Positions 1 to 5,173 of a stretch of DNA of 5,173 nt are shown piece after piece; positions within the stretch are counted from its first letter, which is position 1; every line of letters starts with the position of its first letter. The DNA is taken from the NCBI GenBank assembly GCA_016183075.1, contig JACPFH010000264.1:1-5173 (forward strand). Direction: 5' to 3'. The position numbers and the translations under genes were made by a program. Source of the DNA: Deltaproteobacteria bacterium. Its GTDB lineage: Bacteria > Desulfobacterota > Binatia > UBA9968. The notes below the pieces were generated by a model. The model was given only the letters and a program-made list of their open reading frames with translations, made no database searches and had not been told where the DNA came from.

Positions 1-185
1 CTAATAAAAAGGGGCTCTTCCTAACCGATGATGCCACAAGTTCGATCTGGGAGGGGCTCACGGGCATTGCTATTCAAGGCCCATTCAAAAGCAAGAGGCT
101 TGAGCCTTTGCCTGTGACACCCTCCTTCTGGTTTGGCTGGGTGGACCATTATCCCGACACAGAGCTTTTTTCTCTGCAAAGATGA
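1..185 (+). CDS. DUF3179-type protein, C-terminal fragment (5' end outside window)
   Basis: An open frame enters from the left edge (first full codon at 3) and stops at TGA 183-185, giving 60 residues. It has no start codon in the window, so simple ORF finding misses it. The translation contains DDATSSIWEGLTG, then a GP, then LEPLPVTPSFWFGW, then HYPDTELF. This fits the C-terminal pattern I recall for DUF3179 proteins: D..T.S.W..LTG.A..GP, a run ending L..LP.T...W..W, and a final PDT-hydrophobic step. The stop soon after PDTEL is where that family normally ends. The biochemical role of DUF3179 is unknown, and nothing here defines one. The stop overlaps an ATG at 182-184 in the next gene's frame, but that ATG has no ribosome binding site. 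It is probably the upstream neighbour of the next gene in the same transcription direction. The family call rests on remembered motifs, not a search. Confidence 0.75.
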   Translation, partial: NKKGLFLTDDATSSIWEGLTGIAIQGPFKSKRLEPLPVTPSFWFGWVDHYPDTELFSLQR

Positions 186-241
186 GTCTGTCTCACTCGG
201 GTCGTTTCGGAGGAACAATGAATTCACGGGAGGTTTTTAAT

Positions 242-814
242 ATGCTTAGAGCGTTAGCAACGCCGGCGGCGATAATCCAGCGGGACAAATCATTCAGAAG
301 GAGAGCCTCTCTCAAAGGTCAATTGGTCTTGGCTGTTGTACTCTCTGGAGTCGCCTTTACTAGACTCGGGTGGGCTGAACCGCTAGATGTCAAGGCGATC
401 ATGAGCCCGAAAGAGCAAATCTACGTGGATCTGCCCACTCCGCAGAAGCATTTTGTCCTGTTTGTCAAGCGTGAGGGGAAAGCGGCCGGAACTGGAATCC
501 TGAACGGTGCCGAGCTGACGGAATACGGGATGCATGACATACGCCCGGGACTCGACGGGTCACCTCGCGGGTACGTCATCGCCAGATTGCCCAACGGTGA
601 CCAGGCGGTAATCCAGTGGGAGGTCCAGGCAGTGTTCGTGCCTGGCCCCGATAACAAGCCGAGGCTGCTCGACAACGGGGTGTGGCGCCTGATCGGCGGT
701 ACCGGCACTCTAGAAAAGATCAAGGGTGCCGGCACCATGCACATCAAGGCTGTCTCTCTCTCTCCAAACGATAGGGAGTTCACTTTTACTGGAGAAATCG
801 TTGTCTCGAAATAG
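242..814 (+). CDS. Exported hypothetical protein, possible allene-oxide-cyclase/dirigent-like barrel
   Basis: Predicted 190-residue protein with an N-terminal export signal. It has a basic stretch FRRRASLKGQ (about residues 18-27), a hydrophobic core LVLAVVLSGVAF, and a probable signal peptidase I site after GWA (residue 45). The RRASLK stretch resembles a twin-arginine (Tat) motif, but without the usual F, so Sec export is equally possible. The mature part has no cysteine and is rich in short beta-type stretches. Near its end, IGGTGTLEKIKGAGTM (about residues 151-166) resembles the GGTG...G.G.G repeat of bacterial allene-oxide-cyclase-like and dirigent barrels. That assignment is tentative and no catalytic role is implied. 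The start at 242 is chosen because GGGAGG at 228-233 sits 8 nt upstream. In-frame ATGs at 218 (GGAGG only 4 nt away) and 182 (no binding site, overlaps the previous stop) are alternatives. The gene ends at TAG 812-814. Confidence 0.8.
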   Translation: MLRALATPAAIIQRDKSFRRRASLKGQLVLAVVLSGVAFTRLGWAEPLDVKAIMSPKEQIYVDLPTPQKHFVLFVKREGKAAGTGILNGAELTEYGMHDIRPGLDGSPRGYVIARLPNGDQAVIQWEVQAVFVPGPDNKPRLLDNGVWRLIGGTGTLEKIKGAGTMHIKAVSLSPNDREFTFTGEIVVSK

Positions 815-825
815 TCTTCCCCTGA

Positions 826-1230
826 CATGAAAACCATCATGTCTACGGACCTGAAAGGAGGCTTTCCCCGCTCGCTTATTTTGGGCTCTCTCTGGCTTTC
901 TGACTTCTCACTCAACTTTCCCGGTACGGGGAGATGATGAAAACGAAAATCAATAAGGCCCGAGTCTTCGTCAAAGCCAAGTTTAAAAGCGAAGGTTCCG
1001 TTTTACGAGAGACCGTAAGAGCTCAAAGCCTGGGCTTTGAGACGAGACTGGAAATCGACTCCCAGGAGCCGGCAGAGCGGGTCGCAGTAGTCGTCCGCAA
1101 CGCCGAGAATGCCTGCTACGTCCTACAAAGCATTCTCAATCCGGTGCCCGTGGAGCCCAAGTTCACGCTGAACGGGGTCGAGTTCGATCCACTTGCTGCA
1201 AGATTACGTGGAAAGAACAGCTACTCGTGA
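826..1230 (+). CDS. OsmC-like selenoprotein, copy 1, 5' end missing or frameshifted (in-frame TGA at 901-903)
   Basis: OsmC/Ohr-type proteins reduce peroxides, usually with two conserved cysteines. A conventional call would give only 934-1230 (98 residues), which is just the C-terminal half, with QEPAER, the second-cysteine region ENACYVLQS (Cys codon 1114-1116), NPVPV and LNG. Reading upstream in the same frame through TGA 901-903 gives LSPLAYFGLSLAF, then the TGA codon, then LLTQLSRYG. This matches copy 2 (PPPLAYFSAAIAF, TGA, MLTQLSRFG) without gaps, and the TGA sits at the first catalytic Cys position of the family. That frame is bounded upstream by TGA 823-825 and has no ATG, GTG or TTG before 901. 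The 826 start given here is therefore only the frame limit, not an initiation codon. The ATG at 934 has GGGGAG directly against it, a poor spacing. About 60 N-terminal residues present in copy 2 are absent. It may be a decaying paralogue, a frameshifted gene, or a sequence error. Family call confident; expression and integrity uncertain. Confidence 0.7.
901..903 (+). other. Candidate selenocysteine codon (TGA) in OsmC-like copy 1
   Basis: This in-frame TGA aligns exactly with the TGA of copy 2 at 2453 and with the peroxidatic Cys of OsmC/Ohr proteins. It is preceded by LAYFGLSLAF and followed by LLTQLSRYG. Homologous sequence continues on both sides in one frame. A hairpin with a GGTAC loop begins 13 nt downstream. 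Confidence 0.65.
916..933 (+). promoter_or_regulatory. Putative bacterial SECIS hairpin, OsmC-like copy 1
   Basis: Bases 917-922 (TTTCCC) pair with 928-933 (GGGGAG) through four Watson-Crick pairs and two G-U wobbles. The loop GGTAC (923-927) can be closed further by a G-C pair. The first loop G lies 20 nt after the last base of TGA 901-903, the same distance as in copy 2. A short hairpin with a G-rich GGT apical loop about 17-20 nt after UGA is the known form of SelB-binding SECIS elements in bacterial mRNA. The wobble pairs make this the weakest of the three. The hairpin lies within coding sequence and encodes part of LSRYGE. Confidence 0.5.
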
Positions 1231-1298
1231 GGCGTACCAACCTGCCTAGGCGTCCAACCAGATCACCTGGACGGCGGATTCAGACACAGAGGAACGCC

Positions 1299-1327
1299 TT
1301 GACTGAAGGCCGCTCGCCAACTAAAGT
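1299..1327 (+). promoter_or_regulatory. Possible sigma70-type promoter for the deiodinase-like gene
   Basis: TTGACT (1299-1304, five of six matches to TTGACA) is followed by a 17-nt spacer and TAAAGT (1322-1327, four of six matches to TATAAT). This lies in the 133-bp gap between copy 1 and the deiodinase-like gene. Transcription would start around 1334, giving a short leader that includes the strong ribosome binding site at 1347-1358. The -10 box is imperfect, so this is a candidate only. Confidence 0.35.
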
Positions 1328-1363
1328 AATCTCAATTTCGTACCATAGGGAGGTGGAGAAGAT

Positions 1364-2092
1364 ATGGCTATTCCAGATACCCGGAGTATTATAGATGCTT
1401 ACAACTACGAGTCTTTCTCGCGTTCCGAAAGCGCAGGCAAATCCAATGAATTCAAGGGCTCCCTGCGCGCTGGCGAAGATGCTCCCGACTTCGAGCTGCC
1501 CACCCTTGACGGAGACCGGGTTCGCCTCTCGGCGTTTCGTGGCAAAAAGCATGTCCTGCTCGAGTTCGGCAGCATCACCTGACCACCTTTTGTGGGCGAG
1601 GTCTCGCCCCTAAACGAACTCTACCATCGCTATCGAGATCAGGGGTTTGAGTTTTTGACGATCTACGTTCGCGAGCCGCACCCGGGCGAACATTATGGCC
1701 CTCACAGAACCTGGGCGCAGAAACTCAAGTTCGCGCGGGATTGCCGAAAGCAGGATGGCATCCAGAACCCGATGCTCGTGGACGACCTCGAAGGCACTGT
1801 GCACCGTTGTTACGGGTCAATGCCAAACATGATCTACATTATCGACAGGAACGGAAAAATCGCTTACAAGGCCATGTGGACGGACCACGAGGAAATCGCC
1901 TCAGTACTAAAGAACCTCGTCCTAGCCGATCAGCTTCAGGCCCAAGGCGTGAGAGTTAAACCGTCCTACACGGAAAGAATCAATTACATTCCAGCCCAAT
2001 ATGCCGGGGGGCTTCGTGAGAAGGTCTTCGACCGTGCCGGTCCCAAGGCATGGGCAGACTACCAGAACGTGTTTACCAGCCCTCCTAAATAG
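1364..2092 (+). CDS. Iodothyronine deiodinase-like selenoprotein (in-frame TGA at 1580-1582)
   Basis: Read through TGA 1580-1582 as Sec, this is a 242-residue cytoplasmic-type protein with a thioredoxin/peroxiredoxin fold. The N-terminal part has the redoxin entry GEDAPDFELPTLDG (about residues 37-50). The active site reads LLEFGSIT-Sec-PPF with Sec at residue 73, matching the FGSCT-Sec-PxF signature of animal iodothyronine deiodinases. Next come IYVREPHPGEH (about 100-110), like the deiodinase IYIEEAH segment with its conserved His (here H106), then PMLVDD (136-141), and CYGSMPNMIYIIDRNGKIAYK with the likely cis-Pro at 154. C127 and C149 are possible resolving cysteines. Start 1364 is well supported by AGGGAGGTGGAG at 1347-1358. 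Bacterial homologues need not act on iodothyronines; a peroxiredoxin-like or dehalogenating reductase is equally possible. Without readthrough, two fragments (72 residues, and one beginning at a GTG) would be predicted, and neither has a complete fold. A C-terminal extension after about residue 190 is unassigned. Confidence 0.9.
1580..1582 (+). other. Candidate selenocysteine codon (TGA) in deiodinase-like protein
   Basis: This TGA falls exactly between FGSIT and PPF, the position of Sec in deiodinases and of the catalytic Cys in cysteine homologues. The reading frame and the fold continue for 169 residues after it without any frame change. A perfect 6-bp hairpin with a GGTC loop follows at 1594-1609. 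Confidence 0.88.
1594..1609 (+). promoter_or_regulatory. Putative bacterial SECIS hairpin, deiodinase-like gene
   Basis: GGGCGA (1594-1599) pairs perfectly with TCGCCC (1604-1609), leaving a 4-nt loop GGTC (1600-1603). The first loop G is the 18th base after the TGA. E. coli fdhF, as I recall it, likewise has 17 nt between its UGA and the AGGUCU apical loop. The stem is GC-rich and has no mismatch, so it should be stable. It encodes part of the VGEVSP segment after Sec. It would recruit SelB with charged tRNA-Sec and so decide termination versus Sec insertion. Confidence 0.8.
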
Positions 2093-2185
2093 AAGCGGCG
2101 AGAGACTGGAGAAGCGTTAATTCGCGTGCAGGGACGGCTGACGGGCGAAGCTATAGTTGACCAAAATCGGGGAAGGAGTAGAAGT

Positions 2186-2752
2186 ATGGACGAGATCATC
2201 AAGAAGGTCATCTCTCGAACAGCCAAACCAGGCCCTGGTAGCATTCCGGGGAGCTTGCAGCCTCATCAAGATCGGGAGTTGAGGGTCTCTCTGGAAGCCG
2301 AGAGCCTCAACGGAATGAAGAAGCGGGCTATCGTGACGCTGGAGCAACCTGAAGGCAGCACGTTTTCTATCATCTGCGATGAGGGGGCCTACCTTGGTGG
2401 CGAAGACACAGCGCCGCCGCCGCTGGCCTATTTCAGCGCCGCGATTGCCTTTTGAATGCTCACACAGCTTTCCCGGTTCGGGAAAATCACAAAGCTTAAC
2501 GTCAAGTCGATCCGGCTTAAACAGATCACGCGCTTCTTCATGAAGGGATCCGCGCTTCAGGGCACCTTGCAAGGCGGCGCCCTCGGCCTCGAGACTCACA
2601 TAGAAGTCGAATCCGGTGAGCCAGCAGAGAAGATCCGCCACCTGATCAAGATGGGCGATCAGACCTGCTTTACTCTTCAGTCGCTCATCAACCCGGTCCC
2701 GGTGAAGACGTCGGCCACACTGAACGGAGAGTCACTCGCCCTGTCAGAGTAG
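2186..2752 (+). CDS. OsmC-like selenoprotein, copy 2, complete (in-frame TGA at 2453-2455)
   Basis: Read through TGA 2453-2455, this is a 188-residue OsmC/Ohr-family protein, slightly longer than typical members. The N-terminal half runs to FSIICDEGAYLGG (about residues 60-72), then APPPLAYFSAAIAF, then Sec at residue 90, followed by MLTQLSRFGKITKLNV. The C-terminal half has GLETHIEVESGEPAEKI, the second-cysteine region DQTCFTLQS (C161), NPVPV (169-173) and LNGE. In OsmC/Ohr enzymes the two cysteines reduce organic hydroperoxides; here Sec would replace the peroxidatic one and C161 would be the resolving partner. Start 2186 has AAGGAG at 2173-2178, 7 nt upstream; an in-frame GTG at 2126 is less likely. 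The gene lies 93 nt after the deiodinase-like gene and may be cotranscribed with it. The alternative reading is two separate proteins with reinitiation at the ATG 2456 that directly follows the TGA. That would separate the halves of one fold and lose the catalytic residue. Confidence 0.88.
2453..2455 (+). other. Candidate selenocysteine codon (TGA) in OsmC-like copy 2
   Basis: The TGA sits after PPPLAYFSAAIAF, at the first catalytic Cys of OsmC/Ohr proteins. Both flanks are in the same frame and together make one full-length domain. The paralogue at 901 has TGA at the identical alignment column, which argues against a random nonsense mutation. A perfect hairpin follows. Confidence 0.85.
2469..2485 (+). 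promoter_or_regulatory. Putative bacterial SECIS hairpin, OsmC-like copy 2
   Basis: TTTCCC (2469-2474) pairs perfectly with GGGAAA (2480-2485) around the loop GGTTC (2475-2479), whose outer G and C could add a seventh pair. The first loop G is 20 nt after the last base of TGA. The core CTTTCCCGGTNCGGG is shared with copy 1 with one base different, although neighbouring synonymous positions of the two genes differ. That is what selection on RNA structure would produce. Confidence 0.75.
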
Positions 2753-2786
2753 TTAGGCCGTAGCGCAATCCCAGAGTTGTTAGGTC

Positions 2787-4091
2787 TTACTGGATCATCC
2801 TGTTCGGCAAGAACAGCGCTATTTGCGGAAATGCAACAAGTATAGCAAGCGCCACGGCCATCGCGACCCAGAAGGGAAGGATACCAATGAAAATCTGGCT
2901 CATGGGCACGTCCTCGGCGACGCCCTTGACCACGTACACGTTTACGCCTACCGGCGGGCTGATCAGTCCCATCTCGAGGACAACCACGATCAGGACGCCG
3001 AACCAGATCGGATCGAAGCCGAGAGTCAGGATCAGCGGGTGGACGATGGGAATCGTCAGCACCAGCATAGCAAAGCCCTCGAGAAACATTCCCAGAATGA
3101 TATAGACGATAAGGACCAGCGACAGGATGCCATAGGCAGGAAGCTCGAGGCCGGTGATCGCTTCGATTAAATTCGATGAGACATGAGTCAAGGCGAGGAA
3201 AGGGCTGAAAATGAAAGATCCGATTAGAATCAGGAAAACAAGCGCTGTGGTACGCGCGCTCTGGAGCAGGATGGAGAAGAGGGAGTGCGGAGTGAGCCTG
3301 CGGCGGAACAAGGCGAGAAGCAGGGCAAGGAAAGCACCGACGCCGGCTGCTTCTGTGGGCGTGAACAATCCGGCGTAGATGCCGCCAATGGTAATGACCA
3401 CGACGCCAGTCATGAAGCTTGCCTGCCAAGTCGCTTTGAGCTTTTCTTTCCACACCATCGCCGGCCCCGCGGGGCCGAGTCCGGGTTTGATGCGCGTCTG
3501 GCTGTAGATAGCGAAGATGAAGAGAGCTGTAAGGAGCAGTCTCGCAAAAACTCCTGCCAGAAAGAGCCGACCGATCGACTCCTGGGTCAAAATAGCGTAG
3601 ATGACGAACCCGGTGCTGGGCGGGATGAGGATGCCTAAGGTGCCGCCGGCCGCAACGCAGCCAGTGGCTAACCGCGGATCGTAATTGTAGCGACGCATCT
3701 CCGGCAGGGCCACTTGGCCCATCGTCAGAGCGGAAGCCACGGAGGAACCTGACAGGGCCGCAAAGCCCGCGCAGGCGGCGATGGTTGCCGAGGCAAGCCC
3801 GCCGCGCCAGTGGCCAACCCAGGCGTAGGCGGCTGCGTAGAGATCTCGGCTCATCCCTGAGACGGTCGCGAGATTTCCCATCAAGACAAAGAGCGGGACC
3901 ACGATAAGCTCGTAGTTAGATGAGATGACAAAGGGCTCGGTCGCAACCAGCGCCAGCGCCGGTGTCCACCCGCTCATCATACCGAAGCCCAGGAAACCGA
4001 CGAGCAGCATGGCGATGCCGACAGGCATGCGCAGGGCTAGGAGAAAAAAAAGCACAGCCAGGCCCACAATACCGGTTTGCATCGGGCTCAT
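2787..4091 (-). CDS. dctM: TRAP transporter large permease, DctM family
   Basis: A 434-residue, very hydrophobic inner-membrane protein of the usual length for the large (12-helix class) TRAP permease subunit. It forms the ion-coupled translocation channel for an organic acid or similar solute delivered by the periplasmic DctP protein. Family marks include RMPVGIAM near residue 21, VVPLFVLMGNL (64-74), FAALSGSSVAS (110-120), GGTLGILIPPS (149-159) and LISPPVGVN (376-384). The start codon overlaps the dctQ stop by four bases (ATGA), so translation is probably coupled. The stop is TAA at 2789-2787, 34 bp from the end of the convergent OsmC-like gene; I see no clear terminator in that gap. The substrate cannot be read from this subunit. 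Confidence 0.95.
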   Translation of the reverse strand: MSPMQTGIVGLAVLFFLLALRMPVGIAMLLVGFLGFGMMSGWTPALALVATEPFVISSNYELIVVPLFVLMGNLATVSGMSRDLYAAAYAWVGHWRGGLASATIAACAGFAALSGSSVASALTMGQVALPEMRRYNYDPRLATGCVAAGGTLGILIPPSTGFVIYAILTQESIGRLFLAGVFARLLLTALFIFAIYSQTRIKPGLGPAGPAMVWKEKLKATWQASFMTGVVVITIGGIYAGLFTPTEAAGVGAFLALLLALFRRRLTPHSLFSILLQSARTTALVFLILIGSFIFSPFLALTHVSSNLIEAITGLELPAYGILSLVLIVYIILGMFLEGFAMLVLTIPIVHPLILTLGFDPIWFGVLIVVVLEMGLISPPVGVNVYVVKGVAEDVPMSQIFIGILPFWVAMAVALAILVAFPQIALFLPNRMIQ

Positions 4092-4597
4092 TGCTTGCTA
4101 GAGCGAGGTTTGCCGCGGGCCGTCTCGATCGCTTGGGTGAAAAGAACAAGAGTGTAAAGGCCGCAACCTATGGCGATGGTGAAAAAGAACGGAGAGCGGG
4201 GTATTGCGATAAGGTTGGAGGCTTCTCCGTAGTTATACGCGTCGAGTCCCCGCGTCCAGGTTTGCCACGTGACATAAGAAAACAGGACCCCGCAAACCAA
4301 CTGCATGAGGCTGTCCGACCACCGCAGAACGCGAGGGGCGAGCACCGCGCCGATCAGGTCAAGCGCGACGTGGCCTCCGGTCCAGCCGCAGTAAGCCATC
4401 GCAGGGAAAACGACAAGGACTAGGCTGACTTCAGAAAGATCCTGTGATCCCAGAATAGGAGCGTTGAAAACGTAGCGCATGATCACGGCGACGACAGTCA
4501 AGCCCATCAACCACAGAAGCGCTATTCCGCTAACAAATGCCGATAGCCGAACCGCGCCGCCGATGACCCTATCAAGAAGGGCAAGTTTCTTGTCCAC
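4088..4597 (-). CDS. dctQ: TRAP transporter small permease, DctQ family
   Basis: A 169-residue inner-membrane protein with four predicted helices (about residues 16-40, 57-75, 87-108 and 129-153), the standard topology of the small TRAP permease that partners DctM. MRYVFNAPI (40-48) followed by a Glu-containing loop and GGHVALDLI (74-82) fits the family's conserved R-Y-V-F and H-V-x-x-D marks. The start is GTG at 4597-4595, six bases after the dctP stop. Only a weak purine-rich stretch (TAAGAGA) precedes it, consistent with translational coupling to dctP. The TGA stop lies inside the overlap with dctM. Confidence 0.92.
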   Translation of the reverse strand: MDKKLALLDRVIGGAVRLSAFVSGIALLWLMGLTVVAVIMRYVFNAPILGSQDLSEVSLVLVVFPAMAYCGWTGGHVALDLIGAVLAPRVLRWSDSLMQLVCGVLFSYVTWQTWTRGLDAYNYGEASNLIAIPRSPFFFTIAIGCGLYTLVLFTQAIETARGKPRSSKQ

Positions 4598-4603
4598 GGT
4601 CTC

Positions 4604-5173
4604 TTAGTTACCAGCGCCCATGGCAGCAAGAATGGCTTTTGCCGGTACGCCTTCCTTCTCTAGCCTCCCCACGATCTTGTCCCTGGCTTTGATCAGAAGG
4701 GCGTTGCCTTTCTTTGCCTCGTCGGGCGATAAAGCGATGACATCGTGTTTTCCGCTCTTACGGACGCTGTCGAGATCCTTGGCGCCTTCTTCTTCGTATG
4801 CCGTGGCGCCGACCAGGCTCAGCGAGCGGCCGGTCGTCCGACCGATGATGGCCTTGTGCTCTTTAGAAAGCGCATCGTAGCTCTTCTTGTGCATGACCAG
4901 AAAGAACGGAGAGCGGCCGAATGCGAGTCCAGTGGTGTAGTATTTGGCGACCTCACCGATTTTAAAGGAGCTGATCACGCTTGGAGGAACCATCAGCGCA
5001 TCGACGACGCCAGTGCTGAGCGCGCGGTACATCTCGCTTGCCGCCATGGATACCGGAGTAGCTCCTAGCACTGCGATCAGATCAGCCTGATCTTTGGACG
5101 GAACACGAACTTTCAGGCCTTTGAGGTCGTCGATTTTTCGGATTGGTTTATCCCTGGCCATGAGGACCGGGCC
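4604..5173 (-). CDS. dctP: TRAP transporter substrate-binding protein, DctP family (N-terminus outside window)
   Basis: The frame is open to the right edge, so this is the C-terminal 189 residues of a periplasmic solute receptor usually about 330 residues long. The in-frame ATG at 5161-5159 is internal: GPVL is encoded before it without a stop, and the family always has an N-terminal lobe and signal peptide upstream. Marks include IDDLKGLKVRVPS, carrying the Arg that in TRAP receptors contacts the substrate carboxylate, then GATPVSMAASEMYRAL and GVVDALMVPPS in the hinge and ligand-cleft region. A charged C-terminal helical stretch follows. It hands substrate to DctQM, encoded just downstream in the same operon. 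The substrate is not determinable from this fragment. Confidence 0.93.
   Translation of the reverse strand, partial: GPVLMARDKPIRKIDDLKGLKVRVPSKDQADLIAVLGATPVSMAASEMYRALSTGVVDALMVPPSVISSFKIGEVAKYYTTGLAFGRSPFFLVMHKKSYDALSKEHKAIIGRTTGRSLSLVGATAYEEEGAKDLDSVRKSGKHDVIALSPDEAKKGNALLIKARDKIVGRLEKEGVPAKAILAAMGAGN

Noticed and set aside
96..107. Palindrome AGGCTTGAGCCT as a terminator
   Set aside because: It lies within the DUF3179-like coding frame, has a stem of only 4-5 bp and is not followed by a T-run.
160..176. CAGAG/CTCTG hairpin with T-rich loop before gene 2
   Set aside because: The stem is only 5 bp, the T-run is in the loop and not after the stem, and it falls within the upstream coding frame.
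21..227. Minus-strand ORF of 68 residues at the left edge
   Set aside because: It lies opposite the plus-strand frame 3-185, which carries a convincing DUF3179-like C-terminus; the minus-strand translation shows no recognisable domain.
421..915. Minus-strand ORF of 164 residues
   Set aside because: It is antisense to the exported protein and to OsmC copy 1; the translation is low in recognisable structure and rich in Ser/Pro/Arg, typical of a shadow frame.
901..2455. Alternative genetic code in which TGA encodes Trp or Gly
   Set aside because: TGG is used for Trp throughout, and TGA ends dctQ, OsmC copy 1 and the DUF3179 fragment at sensible places; the in-frame TGAs occur only at catalytic Cys/Sec positions.
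1580..2455. TGA codons as random nonsense mutations or sequencing errors
   Set aside because: Three independent TGAs all hit catalytic redox positions, two at the same column of paralogues, each with a following GGT-loop hairpin and no other frame damage in the two complete genes.
2753..2786. Bidirectional terminator between the convergent OsmC-like and dctM genes
   Set aside because: The 34-bp gap shows no GC-rich inverted repeat or T-run that I can identify.
2677..3453. Minus-strand ORF of 258 residues overlapping dctM
   Set aside because: Its Arg/His/Pro-rich translation is an alternative frame of dctM, which has clear family motifs and helices throughout.

Overview
The window (5173 bp, moderately GC-rich, standard bacterial code) looks like a chromosomal piece of an uncultured Gram-negative bacterium. 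The evidence is a tripartite TRAP transporter, an exported protein with a signal peptide, and UGA codons that appear to be read as selenocysteine (Sec). I cannot assign a genus; a soil, subsurface or marine proteobacterial-type lineage is inference only.

Layout, plus strand (1-2752): the 3' end of a DUF3179-type protein runs in from the left (1-185). It is followed by an exported small protein with a possible beta-barrel fold (242-814). Next come three reading frames interrupted by an in-frame TGA that aligns with a catalytic redox residue: an OsmC-like protein with a damaged or unusual 5' end (frame 826-1230, TGA 901-903), an iodothyronine deiodinase-like thioredoxin-fold protein (1364-2092, TGA 1580-1582), and a complete OsmC-like protein (2186-2752, TGA 2453-2455). 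Ordinary gene calling would split or truncate all three. Each TGA is followed 17-19 nt later by a hairpin whose apical loop starts GGT, the pattern of bacterial SECIS elements. The deiodinase-like hairpin has the same distance and GGUCU loop that I recall for E. coli fdhF.

Layout, minus strand (2787-5173): a convergent TRAP transporter operon reads dctP (cut by the right edge), dctQ, dctM, with a 6-nt gap and then a 4-nt ATGA overlap. It is ordinary and probably unrelated to the plus-strand genes.

How they work together (inference): the deiodinase-like protein and the two OsmC-like proteins all place Sec at the nucleophile of thiol-redox folds. That suggests a selenium-dependent module for peroxide, organic hydroperoxide or other electrophile reduction. 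Selenoprotein members of both families have been reported from environmental sequence surveys. What stands out here is their clustering within 1.9 kb, with a duplicated OsmC-like gene carrying TGA at the same site in both copies. Whether the host has selA, selB, selC and selD cannot be seen from this window.
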